A stretch of 64,000 nucleotides of DNA from Pilasporangium apinafurcum (GCA_001600495.1 BCKE01000026.1:225726-289725), one strand, 5' to 3'; positions 21,466-33,296 are shown, counted from the stretch's first letter. Notes: generated by a model not told the origin, from the letters alone. Numbers and translations are program-made.

Positions 21466-21651
21466 TCAGTTCTTCGATATCGTGTGTTGTCATTGAGAAT
21501 ATTATGTACTCGCTCAACGTTTACAACAATCGATCCATTTGATGCTTTCAGATCGTGTTATCAAGATTGATATACTATGTACAAAATTGACTGTTCGTCT
21601 GTTTAGAGAGATCTAAAAATTTACGCGCCTCCTCGATCAAGGGAGATTGTT

Positions 21652-23960
21652 ATGGATAATGCCGACGATCACCATGTTCGGCATCAACAAGACAGCGTAG
21701 ATATGGGCACACCGGTGTGCGTTGTACGAAGTAAAGTAAGTCTTTGGGTTTGTTGCCATTGGCCGCTTCATTTATTTATGGGTAGTGTGGATGTTCCTCA
21801 GTATGTTGATCGTTTACCTTTCCTCAGAATGCCGAAGTTTTCCTAAATGGCTTTGATGATCTCTCTCGGCTAACAGACGGCAACGTCATTGAGTTGCGAA
21901 ACTATGATCTCGATCAATTCGGTCTCCAGCAGCTTGACAAACTGTACAACTGTACGTTTCACCTTGTCAATCGAAGGTGTTGATTACATTTTTCATGCTG
22001 ACATTCAAATGGTGCAGGTTGTCAGGATAAGCTCCACACTCTACATCTGGAAAATTGCACGCTATCGGATCGGTTTCTCTCTTTTTCAATTAATCGACTG
22101 GACAAAAGCGATATCAGATTGACACAATTTGTGATGAAAAAGTATGCGTCTATGCTATGCAGCTGGCATGCCTTGCACAATCCGAACTAACCTTCGCATT
22201 CTGTCTTGGATGTTACAGCTGCCACCCATTAACTATGAATACGCTTATTTCCATTTCCACTCTGTTTACCTCTACGCTCGTGATACTCGAGCTCTCTTCA
22301 TGCAAACTCGCTCGACAGGCAGGGATCATCCTCAGTCAATCTCTTCAATCTTGTAAGGCATTACGAAGACTGTGTCTTGCAGATAATAATCTTCGAGATG
22401 GGGGCTTGCGAGTGTTAGTGGACGCTTTGAAGGCTCTTTTTCTTAGCGTTTTGCCTAGTGATCGCCAAGGAATGATGTTGGAGGAGCTTGATATATCACA
22501 AAATGGCATATCTTCGACTGGGTTTACGCTCTTGATGCACTTGCCTGTCAAACATCTCAACGTTGCTGATAATACGATCGAAACTGTTGGCAATTTCCTG
22601 TTTACCAACACGACGCTGCACACGTTGGACCTGAGCGGAAATAGCTTATCGGATACTGGATGGCATGAATTGGTCAGTACTCTCTTCCATGACCAAGTAA
22701 CGGTAAAAATTCTCAAGTTGCAAGGTTGCGGATTATCCGAAAGCAGTGCAAATTTCCTGCAACAAGCTTTTCTTGATTCGACACACTGTAGTCTGCATGA
22801 ATTGTATTTGGGGGAAGATGAGGATGGTGCAATCCAAGAGCGAATTCAAGAATTGAAACGGGTGATTGAAGCCGTGTATTCTCACCTAAAGATCGTACTG
22901 GGTTCGTTTAATGGCCAAGAGGAGCAGTATTTATCGCCACAGACAGCGGAGTTGCCCATTGATACTGCACCACTAGTAGCAGCAGAACTCAAGGCGGTTG
23001 CACTAGCAACGAAAGAAAGTCTTCAAGCAGATTTATCGTCAACCTTTATATCAAGGCAAGAAACTGATTCAGAACAGAAACGACCATCTTCTGCATCACT
23101 TCCAGCCTCAAGAATACGCCGTGGCTTTCTTAGCTCCCCCATCCATCAGCGTCCATCATCGTCGTCCTCAAAATCTACTTCAATTCAACACGTTGATGTG
23201 GAGTTCATTGTGAGCAAAACGATCGAGTGCATGAACCAAAACTTCGAGCAACGACTAGGGCGATTTCTCACGCGCATGGAAAACCAGCAATTCGAAAAGG
23301 TAAGTGCGACTGCTCTTTCAAATGGTAGTATTATGTTTTTTTTATCGTGTGTTGTATTCCTACAAGATTTCGTCACAAGTGCAGTTTCTGGCAGCGAAAG
23401 TCGAGGCATGCGAACGTGCGATACCACGCATGGAGGCGCGGATGGATGTGCTAACGGATCGAATTGCATCGGGGAATGCACAACTCACGAAAATACAGAA
23501 CGATTTTCAGATGCAGCTACAGCAAACGCGCCAAGACTTGTTTAACAAAGCTACACAAGCAACTGCATCTGCATCTTCTGGTGGTTCACCGTCTTCCAGG
23601 ACTCCCTTGACCAGAACAATGGAGTCGCAAGTAGAAGAGCTCATCACTACCAAAGTTCGTGTGAGTGAGACAGCGATGCAAGGGGAACTCCAACGAATTC
23701 GACGTGATACAAATCCACATGCAGTCGTTGAGGCTGTGTCCATGCACCTAACGCAGTTCAAACAAGACTTTGACAGTAACCAGAACCATGTGCTGCGGCA
23801 ATTCACTGAGAATATTGTGAAAGACGGACTACGACTCGAAGACCGCATGAACAAAATGGAGTATCAGATCAAAAATCTCGAAAATGTCATCCAGGCTGAG
23901 CAACAGGCTTCGCTTCAGGCATTAGAAGCCATTTCAGACGCATTAGAAGCTGCCCAGTGA
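21652..23960 (+). CDS. leucine-rich repeat and coiled-coil protein, five exons
   Basis: The exons are 21652-21735, 21828-21951, 22018-22141, 22219-23299 and 23385-23960. All introns are GT-AG, and the joined frame is open (662 aa). Exons 2 and 3 supply LEN and LHL-type repeats. Exon 4 holds clear RI-type LRRs: LRRLCLADNNLRDGGLRVLV, LEELDISQNGISSTGF, LHTLDLSGNSLSDTGWHELV and ILKLQGCGLSESSANFLQQA. A Ser-rich linker follows, then a long C-terminal coiled coil in exon 5 (from FLAAKVEACERAIPRMEARM to the end). Such LRR plus coiled-coil proteins often act in cilia or as scaffolds; this one has no diagnostic motif. The first intron donor is GTAAGT. The function is unassigned. Confidence 0.82.
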
Positions 23961-24316
23961 TGCCGATGCCAGTCAAAGGAAGTTTTTCTTTTTGGATTCA
24001 CTTTCGATAGATCCAATATTTTTAACCGGATACTTAATCAAGCCACTTAGATTATCAACATAAAGGTAATAATGAGAGAAATAGATACATAATCGAGACA
24101 TAGTAATTGCGTGAATGACCTGTTTATGTCCTGTGCTACTGCCCAAGTTCAACCACTCACCAGTGATGCAGCAAAAGATTGAGCAGCAAAGAAGAGAGGG
24201 ATTGATGTGAAGAAGGACGGACTGCGCTCACCATTGCTTGACTTGACCTCTGCTGCTAATCTTCAAGTGGAGCGGAAGCTAGTACGGCATTTAGTCATTT
24301 CAAGACTCTAACAGTG
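23961..24316. other. intergenic upstream of MATE 6
   Basis: 356 bp with no gene seen. It should contain the 3' end of the LRR gene and the MATE 6 promoter. Confidence 0.4.
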
Positions 24317-26031
24317 ATGGTGGAAGTTCAAGAAACCAGCAGCAATAATGCAAAAGCACCACCGTCACGTCGGCGATTTGATACGTCGGATGAAGCGTCT
24401 TCACTTTTAGCGCATGAGTCACAAGATGTATTACTAGATATAGAGCCGATGATCCCGCTCATGTCTCCTAGTAATGCATTTTCTCTTGTTAGCCCCAGTG
24501 TTGCAGTGGTGGGTAGCCACATGACCGAAGAGGACGGGCTTAAGGCTGACCATGTGCGAAGCATCGATGAACAAGAACCGGAACCAGTGGTGGCCGATGA
24601 AGTGGGCAAGTTGTTGCGGCTAATTTACCCTGTTGCCGGCACATACATTCTGGAATGCATGCCCGGTATCGTGTGCATTATGCTGGTTGGTCACATGGAC
24701 TCGCCGCACACGAAGCAATACGTTGATGCTGCTGTGCTTTCCACCATGGTAAGAGATTTATTGCACCAGTTATTTTATCTGGAAATCATAGCTTTTACTA
24801 ATTGGTTACAATTGCGCCAATTTATTACTAGTTCACAAATGTGTCGGCACTTTCTATTGGTTTTGGGTTATCATCTGCGCTTGACACACTCTGCTCGCAA
24901 GCGAATGGCGCGGGCCGCCCGATGAAGATCGGCATTTACCTACAGACGTCGATTCTTGTCGTCGGGTCATTCTTGATCCCACTTTTCTTGATCAATTGGT
25001 ATGCGGGTCAGTTCCTTGCACTTTTGGGACAAGATGAGGCAGTCGCACAACTCGCGGGTGAATTCTCGCGCTACACTGTCTTTGGAATTCCATTTTTGTT
25101 CTTGTACGAGATGTTCCGCAAGGTATTGCAAGCGCAAAACATTGTGACACCGATGGTGTTCATTGCCGTGGCCAACAACATTGTTAACATCTTTGGTGGA
25201 TACTACCTGACGTACAACACGTCCATGGGGTTCCACGGCGCGGCGCTGTCACGCACACTCGGATATATGATGCTCGTGGTGTTGCTGATCCCGTATTTTT
25301 GGATTAGCGGTACGTACAAGAAGTGGTGGCCCGGATGGGATCTGCGGGAAGCAGTGCGCAACATTGGCATTTTCCTAAAACTCGGAGTACCGGGCATGCT
25401 CATGATGGCTATGCAGTGGTGGGCGTACGAGATACTCGCCATCATGGCAGGTTTGCTGCCCGACGGTGTCGTGAGTATTAGTGCACATGCTGTACTGATG
25501 AACGTCGCCCAGGGGCTGTATATGCCATTCATAGGCATCTCGGTTTCGGCCAACGTGCGAGTTGGCAATTGTTTGGGGGCGAATCTGCCAAAGACTGCTC
25601 AGCTCGTAAGCCGCATCGCCCTAACGATGTCGTTCTGTCTCGGGTTTGTCTGCTCGGCCGTGGTACTGCTGTTTCGGTTTGATATTCCGGCGCTGATCAT
25701 CAACGACCCGCGGGCCATCGAACGTGCTGCACAGACATTATTGGTGCTAGTGCCCTATGAAATCGTCGACGGTGCAAATTGCGTCATCCAAGGCATCTTT
25801 CGTGGCACAGGCCAGCAGGATATCGCCGCCAAGATCAACGCAGTCGCATTTTACGTTATCGGGATCCCGTTGGGTGCGGTCTCAGCGTTTTACCTCCAAT
25901 GGAATGTTGAAGGCTTATGGGTGGGGTTTGGCTCAGGGCTGTGGACAGCATTGACCATTTGTGGGGTCATTCTCTATCGCTCTAGTTGGCTCCAGATGGC
26001 CAAGGAAGCTCAAGAGCGAACGGCACATTAG
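24317..26031 (+). CDS. MATE family transporter 6 (TM7 Glu replaced by Gln)
   Basis: Two exons, 24317-24748 and 24832-26031, with an 83-bp intron after AAVLSTM, the same site as intron 2 of MATE 1-4. The protein is 543 aa from ATG 24317 (the longer frame begins with GTG). The N-terminus contains EASSLL (ExxxLL), then PMIPLMSPSNAFSLVSPS, nearly as in MATE 5. DTLCSQANGAGR and NCVIQGIFRGTGQQ mark the family. The TM7 motif reads MQWWAYE instead of MEWWAYE, the same Glu-to-Gln change as in MATE 5. It is therefore closest to MATE 5 and keeps the intron that MATE 5 has lost. Confidence 0.93.
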
Positions 26032-26542
26032 AGCGAGCAGGAAGAGGAGAGTGTTTATGGATAGTAATGATTAGTGTACCGTGTTGGGTTTCAAGTCATG
26101 AAAGTTGCTCATTGTTTCGGCTTTCTCGTCATTTTTCTATTTTTTTTGTATCCGACCTTCATTCATTGGCTCACAAATGCAAACGAACAACAACACTTCG
26201 GGCGGATTGCTTAAATTAATCCTGTATTAATATATTATTCTATATATGTTATTTAATTTACTAGTGAAATATCGATTAATATATACAAAGAGTAGAATAC
26301 ACTTAATCCAAAAATAAATAAATTTTTAAAATTAATTTTTAGTTGATGGATGAGTGTGACCACCTTTGCAAAATGTCACAAGTTTTCCACCGGGTAGACA
26401 TCAACCATTTGAAACTCATCGATCTGATTGACAGCAACCACCCAGCTATCCCATTCATCGCGTGCAACGCTTATTGCTCTCCAAGATCCATTAATCTGCT
26501 TTATCAATTTACTGATATCCTATTGAATTCAGTTATTTGAAG
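26032..26542. other. AT-rich spacer between MATE 6 and MATE 7
   Basis: 511 bp. Bases 26220-26340 are almost pure A and T. No gene is seen. Confidence 0.5.
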
Positions 26543-28262
26543 ATGATCAAGGGAGTGCAGAAATCCGATCGTCCCCACCACTCTCCTGGTGAATCGACGA
26601 CGCTCTTGCCTCCTGCGTCCCCATTGTCCCCAGCACCAGGTTCAACAGCGGCGGCGGAAGCAGCAGCGTGCGCGAAAGAGATTGACTTAGAACTCGATCT
26701 TCATGGGCTCGAACCGATGCGTACCCGCAGCGATTCATTTTCGTTGCTGAGCCCGAGCATGCTAGCGGAGGTTCAACGATTGGACGCGAACCGTGTGAAC
26801 GAATTCGGCGAAGAACTTGAGCCGGTCGTGCTTGATGAATTGCGCAAGTTGTTGACACTTGTGTACCCTGTCGTGGGGACCTATGTGCTGGAATACTTGC
26901 CTGGGTTAGTCTGCATCGCGCTAGTCGGTCACATCGAATCTCCACAGACCAAGGAATACGTCGACGCAGCCACACTATCTACTATGGTGAGCTAGCAAGT
27001 TATGCATACAAGTAGATTGGGAATGTGTTTTTATCTCACTCTCTGTATATGCATCTATTCAGTTCACTAATGTTTCAGGGCTCTCAATCGGCTTTGGCCT
27101 ATCGTCCGCCCTCGACACGCTTTGCTCGCAAGCTTATGGCGCTGGAAGTCTGAAGAAGATTGGCATTTTCCTGCAATCCGCCATGCTCGTCGTGGGATCC
27201 TGTTTAATCCCGCTCTTCCTCATGAACTGGCACGCCGAATTCTTTCTCAATTTATTGGGACAAGATCCACAGGTAGCACAACTAGCTGGTGAATTTTCAA
27301 AGTACACAGTCTTCGGCATGCCCTTCCTCTTCTTCTACGAGATGATTCGCAAGCTGTTGCAGGCGCAGAACATCGTTGCACCACTTGTGGTCATCGCAGT
27401 GATCGGTAATCTCGTCAATATCTTGAGTGGATATTATCTGACGTACCATACATCAATGGGATTCTATGGGGCTGCGCTTGCTCGCTCACTCGGATATATT
27501 GTCATGCCATTGCTCCTGCTGCCCTACTTCCTCATCACGCACAACCACCGTCAATGGTGGTCTGGATGGAATTTACTCGAAGCCAAGAGGCACGTGGCGT
27601 TGTTCCTACGGCTCGGAATCCCGGGAATGCTTATGATGGCCATGGAGTGGTGGGCATACGAAGTATTGGCACTGATGGCGGGTTTGTTACCGAACGGTGT
27701 GGTGAGCATTAGTGCCCATGCTGTTCTGATGAACGTGGTTTCCGGATTGTACATGTTTTACTTGGGCGTCGCAGTTTCGGGAAACATCCGTGTGGGGAAT
27801 TGCCTCGGTGCAAATTTACCGAAAACTGCACGGCTGGTGAGTCGTATTACGTTGACGATCGTCACGAGCTTGGCGTGTTTGTTTGCGTTGCTGCTTTATC
27901 TGTATCGATACGAAATCCCTCGATGGATGATTAATGACCCAGAAAGTATTGAACGAGCTGCACAGACATTGCGAGTATTGGTTCCTTACGAGATTGTTGA
28001 AGGTGCAAACTGCGTTATTCAGGGTATTTACCGAGGTACTGGACGGCAGGACATGGCCGCCAAGACTAATGCTATAGCATTTTATGTTATCGGGATTCCA
28101 TTGGCGGGACTATTGGCATTCCCACTACATTTCGAGGTCGAAGGTCTCTGGATTGGCTTTGGCGCGGGCATCCTCACAGCTCTCATTGTGTGTAGCACGG
28201 TGCTGTATCATTCGAGTTGGCAGCAAATGGCCAATGAAGCCAGAGAACGCACCATGTTTTAG
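26543..28262 (+). CDS. MATE family transporter 7
   Basis: Two exons, 26543-26986 and 27063-28262, with a 76-bp intron at the shared AATLSTM site, giving 547 aa from ATG 26543 (TTG precedes). The N-terminus has ESTTLL (ExxxLL), then a Pro/Ala/Ser stretch and SFSLLSPS. DTLCSQAYGAGS, MEWWAYE with the TM7 Glu retained, and NCVIQGIYRGTGRQ support the family. It is intermediate between the two subfamilies: AYGAG as in the minus-strand block but MSPS-like N-terminal and single-intron structure as in MATE 6. Confidence 0.93.
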
Positions 28263-29355
28263 TTGTTTCAAGGAGGACAATAAAGAGTCTTTAAAAAAAC
28301 CAAATACAGGCGTAAATGCAATACAGTGAGCGTACTCTATTCAAAATGGTATATATGTATGCCAGTCTTTGTATTCGTTGTGGTAGCTCATGCAAGTGGA
28401 AGAAAACGGCCATGGAATGCTGGAAGACATTACTGGATTACACTAAGCAGTTTGTCAAGGTTTGGCTAATGAAGAAAATGATTTCTGTCATCATAAATAA
28501 GCGCCACGCTTCGTTCTCGATACTTGCAATCTCGCAATTCGATGAAGTTTTTCACCGAATCTGCTGGTTGTTTGTATACGCTGTTTGCTTCCTCTTGAAT
28601 TGTGAACTTTGGCTACTTCAATATCGCTACCAATGCGGCCGTTCGATTGGTGCTAAACACAACATAACATTCAGGCATTGGTTGAAACATTTCTGCAGAG
28701 AGCATGATCAATGGAGAAGCATCCTCCAAGCATCTCCGTCACATGAACTCCAATGATCTCATCCTTAGGATTTGCAGGTGCATTCGTAATTACCGTTGCT
28801 TTTCTGATTTGATGCATCACTGTAACGTGTTTGAACGCTTTTCAGTGGGCTATTCTCGCATGTTCACTCGCTGAACTTCAAGCAGATTGCGACGAGAAAC
28901 GAGGCTGGTGGATGGCATGGATGGCCAACGGCGATTGCGCAGGCACAAGAAGCGAATGGTAGCCATCGATGCATCTTTAAGCGAATAGCTCAATGATCCT
29001 AGCGGTACTTCAAGCAAAGAGCCAGCGCTTGTGCTCCGTATATCGATCGTTCTATCTCAAATCCGACAAATCTGCATTGGCTTTTGCTTTGTGCGAATGC
29101 CTGGGTGACCCTGGAAGCGATCCAAATGGGATGGACAGCATGGAACGCCATAATAGAAAGGAATAGGAAGAAAAATATTTTGCTGGGCTAGCAATTGCCA
29201 CTACGATAAAGACGATATACAGAAGTAGGAATAATAGAAGCAACAAATAGAATGCTGCACAGAGTTCTCAGATATGAAGCCAACTCTGGAAGGGGGGGGG
29301 AGGAAGAGATGACAGCTGCGGTGGGACAGACCCAGTGATGTTACTGCAAGAACAC

Positions 29356-29507
29356 ATAAAATGGTATGTTGTAGAAAGCAAGCATTCCGGTGCCGATAGC
29401 GACCGCAAAATAAAAGAGCACGCCCGAGAAGCGCCAATGATTGACAGGCATCTGCGCAAAAATCCAAATGAGCTGCTTAGTTAGGACAAAACCTGTAATA
29501 ATTAATA
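29356..29507 (-). CDS. possible terminal exon of a small membrane protein
   Basis: On the minus strand, an acceptor-like ATTATTACAG near 29508 is followed by a frame with LTKQLIWIFAQMPVNHWRFS and then a membrane-like helix, GVLFYFAVAIGTGMLAFYNI, ending at a stop near 29356. No start exon could be fixed and no family is recognised. It could be chance. Confidence 0.2.
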
Positions 29508-29797
29508 TTCAACCCCACTCCTCAATCAATCATACAGACACGCGTCTAAAATTCTCGTTCGTCGCGAATGATTAAGTTTGAGAGGTTTTTAATGAGACTC
29601 GTTTTTGGTCATGCTGTGTGTATGTACCTCACCAATCAGCGGGAAGCGCCAAGAGGAATGATATCGTTCTAAACTTCTTCTTCCTCCTCCGCTCGCTGTG
29701 TTTGTCCACACGCAATCAATCCTATACACGCACCACTGCCGATCGGTACAAAAAAGAATCTGCTTCTTTATCGGTGTTAATTACTCGCGAGTTATAG

Positions 29798-29814
29798 TCA
29801 TTTATTTCGCAAAT
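29798..29814 (+). promoter_or_regulatory. oomycete-type initiator upstream of the 29822 gene
   Basis: TCATTTATTTCGCAAAT resembles the oomycete Inr plus flanking promoter element (TCATTYY...CAWTT). It ends 8 bases before the ATG, so the leader would be very short. Confidence 0.4.
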
Positions 29815-29821
29815 CCAACAA

Positions 29822-31339
29822 ATGACGTCCGTTGATCTCTTGGAGCTGCTGCTGCATGACGATGACGTACCAGCGAGCGATTGGGCGGCAACATCGCATC
29901 ATACTGATCACCATCAGCCACCAAACAGTCATCACAGTCGTCTCTCCCCTCCACCAGCGCTCACACAACTCATGAATCCTCTTCAATCGTCATCAATAAT
30001 CTCCCCACCATCGACTACTGCCATGACTCTCTCTACCGAAGAACTTGATCAGATGCTGGAGAGCGACCGGCGTAAGCGTAACCGTGAGCATATGCAGCGT
30101 GCGCGGCGCAAACAGCGCGACCAGGTAAAGGACATGCGGCAAACGCTCGGAGCATTGGAACTTCGGTATCAGCAGCTTATGCAGCAGGTCCAACAGCGAA
30201 GAAATACCTCCCCTTCATCTGTCTCCTCTACCTCCGTCGATCTAAGCAATAATAGCAACGAGGATAACCGGTCAACGAATACAAATGCACGGAAGACAGC
30301 AAGCGAACGGCTCGAAGCAGCGTATGTCGGGCTCGCAAATTTATCAATGAGCTCTCAACGAGAGAAGAACCAGTTACAGAAGATGATTCGTGAACGGGAG
30401 AAACTTACCCGTCGAATAGAGCAAGTGATGGTCGACCGTCAACAGGAGTTGCGGCTACCATGTCCACTCACGACGACCATTACCAGCAGCGCAGCTCCGA
30501 ATGAGTCACTGCTGTTTTCAGCGTTTGAGTTCACACCACTCACGGAAGACCAGGCCAGCGCACGCATCCGTGAATGTTATCAGCAAATTTCGGAACTGGA
30601 ACAAGTTGCACGGAAACTTTCGGTCTACGACTACAACGGTGACTTTGAACTGGAAGATGCACCGTCTTCCCCATCAATCTCAGCGACCCATTCCACCTCC
30701 TCTACTACCAGACAGAAGGGCTCGTGTCCAATTCCTCCATCTGCTACATTTGGATGGGAAGTGTCATCACAGATGCCCTCAGGAAGCGATTTCTTTGTTT
30801 GCTGTACCAAGTTCTTCCCGGGCTTGGTCGCCCATGAGCTGATGAACAAATCCTGGGAACATGAAACCCACCCACGTGTCCGATTCCTCTCTCTCCGGCC
30901 TCGTGTGCGGTACGAGGTGTTACAGGTGCTGAATGAAAACACATACGTCGCTGGAATTGACTTGAAGCATCCAGTGAAAGAGGGCAAACTCATGCGGTCA
31001 ATGGACTTGCGCTTCCGACTGGCGACCGAGAACGGTTACGCCATGGGACGATCGTCGGTGAATCCACAAGCCCCAGAGTTACGAGCCCTTGCAGAGGAGC
31101 AGTGTTCGTTTGAGTATCTAGATTCAACATCGTGGATTTCATTTACACCACGCAAAGATGAGAATTCAGGCGAAGAAGGCTGTTTGATCAAGGTGTACGT
31201 GCGGTCTGGGTACAACACGGACGAGGACATGTACTTACGGCTCGTGAATGTGCTGGGCATTGCGTTTCTCTGGGAAACGACCATCGTACCTTCTCCATTG
31301 AGGCTTGTGACTCCCGAAGATGGTGGAAGCTGCCTTTGA
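29822..31339 (+). CDS. bZIP-START-like transcription factor
   Basis: 505 aa, intronless, ATG at 29822. It opens with MTSVDLLELLLHDDDV, the family's Leu-rich acidic N-terminal motif, followed by a His/Pro/Ser-rich stretch. The basic region DRRKRNREHMQRARRKQR is at 82-99. The zipper contains MRQTLGALELRYQQLMQQ. The second coiled coil is at 161-210. The START-like region runs from TFGWEVSSQM (309) to about 497, with SKFFPG, RPRVRYEVLQVLNENTYV, HPVKEGKLMRSMDLRFRL and TSWISFTP. It is clearly the paralogue of the 16010 gene (shared RFRLATE and MGRSSVNP), although the MATE 6/7 block and two other genes lie between them. Confidence 0.9.
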   Translation: MTSVDLLELLLHDDDVPASDWAATSHHTDHHQPPNSHHSRLSPPPALTQLMNPLQSSSIISPPSTTAMTLSTEELDQMLESDRRKRNREHMQRARRKQRDQVKDMRQTLGALELRYQQLMQQVQQRRNTSPSSVSSTSVDLSNNSNEDNRSTNTNARKTASERLEAAYVGLANLSMSSQREKNQLQKMIREREKLTRRIEQVMVDRQQELRLPCPLTTTITSSAAPNESLLFSAFEFTPLTEDQASARIRECYQQISELEQVARKLSVYDYNGDFELEDAPSSPSISATHSTSSTTRQKGSCPIPPSATFGWEVSSQMPSGSDFFVCCTKFFPGLVAHELMNKSWEHETHPRVRFLSLRPRVRYEVLQVLNENTYVAGIDLKHPVKEGKLMRSMDLRFRLATENGYAMGRSSVNPQAPELRALAEEQCSFEYLDSTSWISFTPRKDENSGEEGCLIKVYVRSGYNTDEDMYLRLVNVLGIAFLWETTIVPSPLRLVTPEDGGSCL

Positions 31340-31625
31340 GATTGTGTAACATCATCCTGTCAGCCTGAGAACGCGGAAATGCATAGTGACTGATCGGAAT
31401 TTGATAAAGTAAGCTACAGCTTCGATGCTTGTGCGAAGGATCATGTGTATTATTATTATACAAGACTTTACTATAGTTTAGCGAACCCACATATTGTGGC
31501 TTCTTGTGCTTTGCTCGCCATGTCTATCATCAAAGTGCATATTGATACATGAAAAATTCATGATCGAGATGTGACATTGGAAGATCATCAACATAACTAT
31601 TCAGATATAGATGATTCTTCATTTC

Positions 31626-33215
31626 TATCCCCCATTTCTCCTATCGGTAGGATACACTTTGGCGTGTTTTTTAAAGCGAACATATCCACATCGATAGAAA
31701 CAGAAACTTGTTTCGAATTCTCCGTGATGAGCTCTTTTCAACACCATTCTTCTTTTCAAGAAAGGATGTGAAGCGATGACAGTGCATGCCCGAGGAGATC
31801 GAGTATGTGCAAAATCAAAGCGATTGTCCAGAAAATGTGGCACGGTAGTATCGGTGCGAAAGGGAGGCAAAGATCACACTAAAGACATCTTTCTCAAGAA
31901 TGAACACTTATTCATCGAGTCCAGGTGTCGGAGATGCCTATTCCATGGCTGTCTAGTTTTAGCTTTTGCTAATCAAATCGGACTCAAACAACAAAAAACA
32001 GGAGCCCCTCTCATACTTTCGTGACGTATATAATCTTTTAAGGTTAATCCTTATTGTTTGGATCCGACTTAGCTATACACCGCGGAGCATACGTCTCCGA
32101 CACCTGGACTCGATGAGTCCAGGAGATAAGTGTCCATTTTTAAGAAAGATGTTTCTCGCAGCATTGACATCCCTATCAAGAGCGAACTTGCAGTGAGGGC
32201 ACTGAAAGACTTTCTGGTGCTTGATCATGTGGTTGATTCTCCCACACTGAGAACAAGTCTTTGTTGTATAATGCTCCCCACAGTCGATCACGCGTCCGTC
32301 CGACCTTTCCTTTTTGTACCTAAGTAGCTTTTTGAACTTATAATGAGACCACGTGAGCATTTTTCTTGATATCTTGCGTGATATCCTTTTTTTGCTTAGA
32401 CGTCAGCTCTGATGTACCAAAAGTTGGAAGAAGGACTTCATGGTAGTTGTCCGATAAGGATGAAATGATATCCATTCCTTGTTCCAATCGATCACCAATC
32501 GATTCAAGATCATACAATCACATTCTGTGCCCGCTACTGCTTGAGATAGCTCTGACGTTAACCAGATCTGGAAGTTCTCATCCTCTAATGGTTTCAGGAT
32601 GGATACCAAATATCTCTCTAACTTTGGCAGAGGATCCATACTTGGTCATGTCTTTTGACTGAAATCGATGTCCTAGCTTGATAGTAAATTCACAAGTGAG
32701 ATGGATGATAGTCAATCACCAGGCTGCACTTGAAAGTGTACAGCTATGGATGATATGTGGAATAACGTACTAGGGGTGAAGAGCCGCCGCGTGGCATTAT
32801 TCAAGTGCTGTCGTTACCTGTCACAGATTGTGCAATAGTGTTTACCTAAAGATTCCACCCTCTAATGGTAGCGGTGAACACTAGTTTATTAAATGCCTGT
32901 GTACGACTCAACAGTGTGTCAACGGTAATACTATATGCATGGACGCACACAAGACTCCCGCTGTCCCATATAATCTCGTATCTGTGATCTTTGCCTCCTT
33001 TTCGCACCGATACTACCGTGCCACATTTTCTGGACAGTCACTTTGATTCTCCACGTACTCGATCTCCTCGGGCATGCACTGTCATCGCTTCACATCCTTT
33101 CTTGAAAAGAAGAATGGCGGTCATTGCGGAGAATTGGAAACAAGTTTCTGCTTCTATCGATAGAGAGGAAAAAATACGTCAAAATATATCCCACCGGTAG
33201 GAGAAGTGGGGAATA
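31626..33215. mobile_element. inverted pair of Fanzor-family element copies
   Basis: Bases 31626-31880 and 32960-33215 are inverted repeats of about 250 bp, both containing CTTCTTTTCAAGAAAGGATG and GTGGCACGGTAGTATCGGTG in outside-in orientation. The left copy (plus strand) jumps from this 5' part straight to a 3' tail (31885-31995, DIFLKNEHLFIESRC), so it is an internal deletion. The right copy (minus strand) is longer and ends in the Fanzor C-terminus at 32073-32360. The two 3' ends meet head to head at about 31995-32057. The 5' parts encode KSKRLSRKCGTVVSVRKG, which resembles an SH3/Tudor-like barrel found near transposase genes; this last point is inference. Confidence 0.7.
32073..32640 (-). 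pseudogene. second Fanzor nuclease relic (C-terminal part)
   Basis: On the minus strand, bases 32360-32073 encode MLTWSHYKFKKLLRYK, VIDCGEHYTTKTCSQCG (RuvC-II Glu and first zinc knuckle), CPHCKF and DRDVNAARNIFLKNGH (RuvC-III Asp), a better preserved version of the relic at 8934-9381. Further upstream (32400-32460), out of frame, comes a stretch like NYHEVLLPTF and TSELTSKQK, where the relic at 8934 has NYHEVLWNF. Stops and frameshifts separate these blocks, and the 240 bases above 32460 are not recognisable. It lies inside the right copy of the inverted element pair. No intact protein can be made. Confidence 0.85.
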
Positions 33216-33296
33216 AAGGTTAAAAAGCAAAATCGCGATTAAAGGAAATATTCAACCGAATTTTTTGACCAGCATTCTTCATTCCTTTGATGTGCA

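Larger units (their letters stand above)
28263..29821. other. 1.5-kb intergenic region, mostly featureless
   Basis: Open frames such as 28316-28756 show no motif or family. A weak candidate small-protein exon lies at 29356-29507 on the minus strand (listed separately). A run of G at 29288-29297 is the only simple repeat. Confidence 0.4.

Noticed and set aside
28316-28756. 146-codon frame with several Cys and Trp
   Set aside because: No family resemblance; composition looks like chance, and it lies in a decayed intergenic region.
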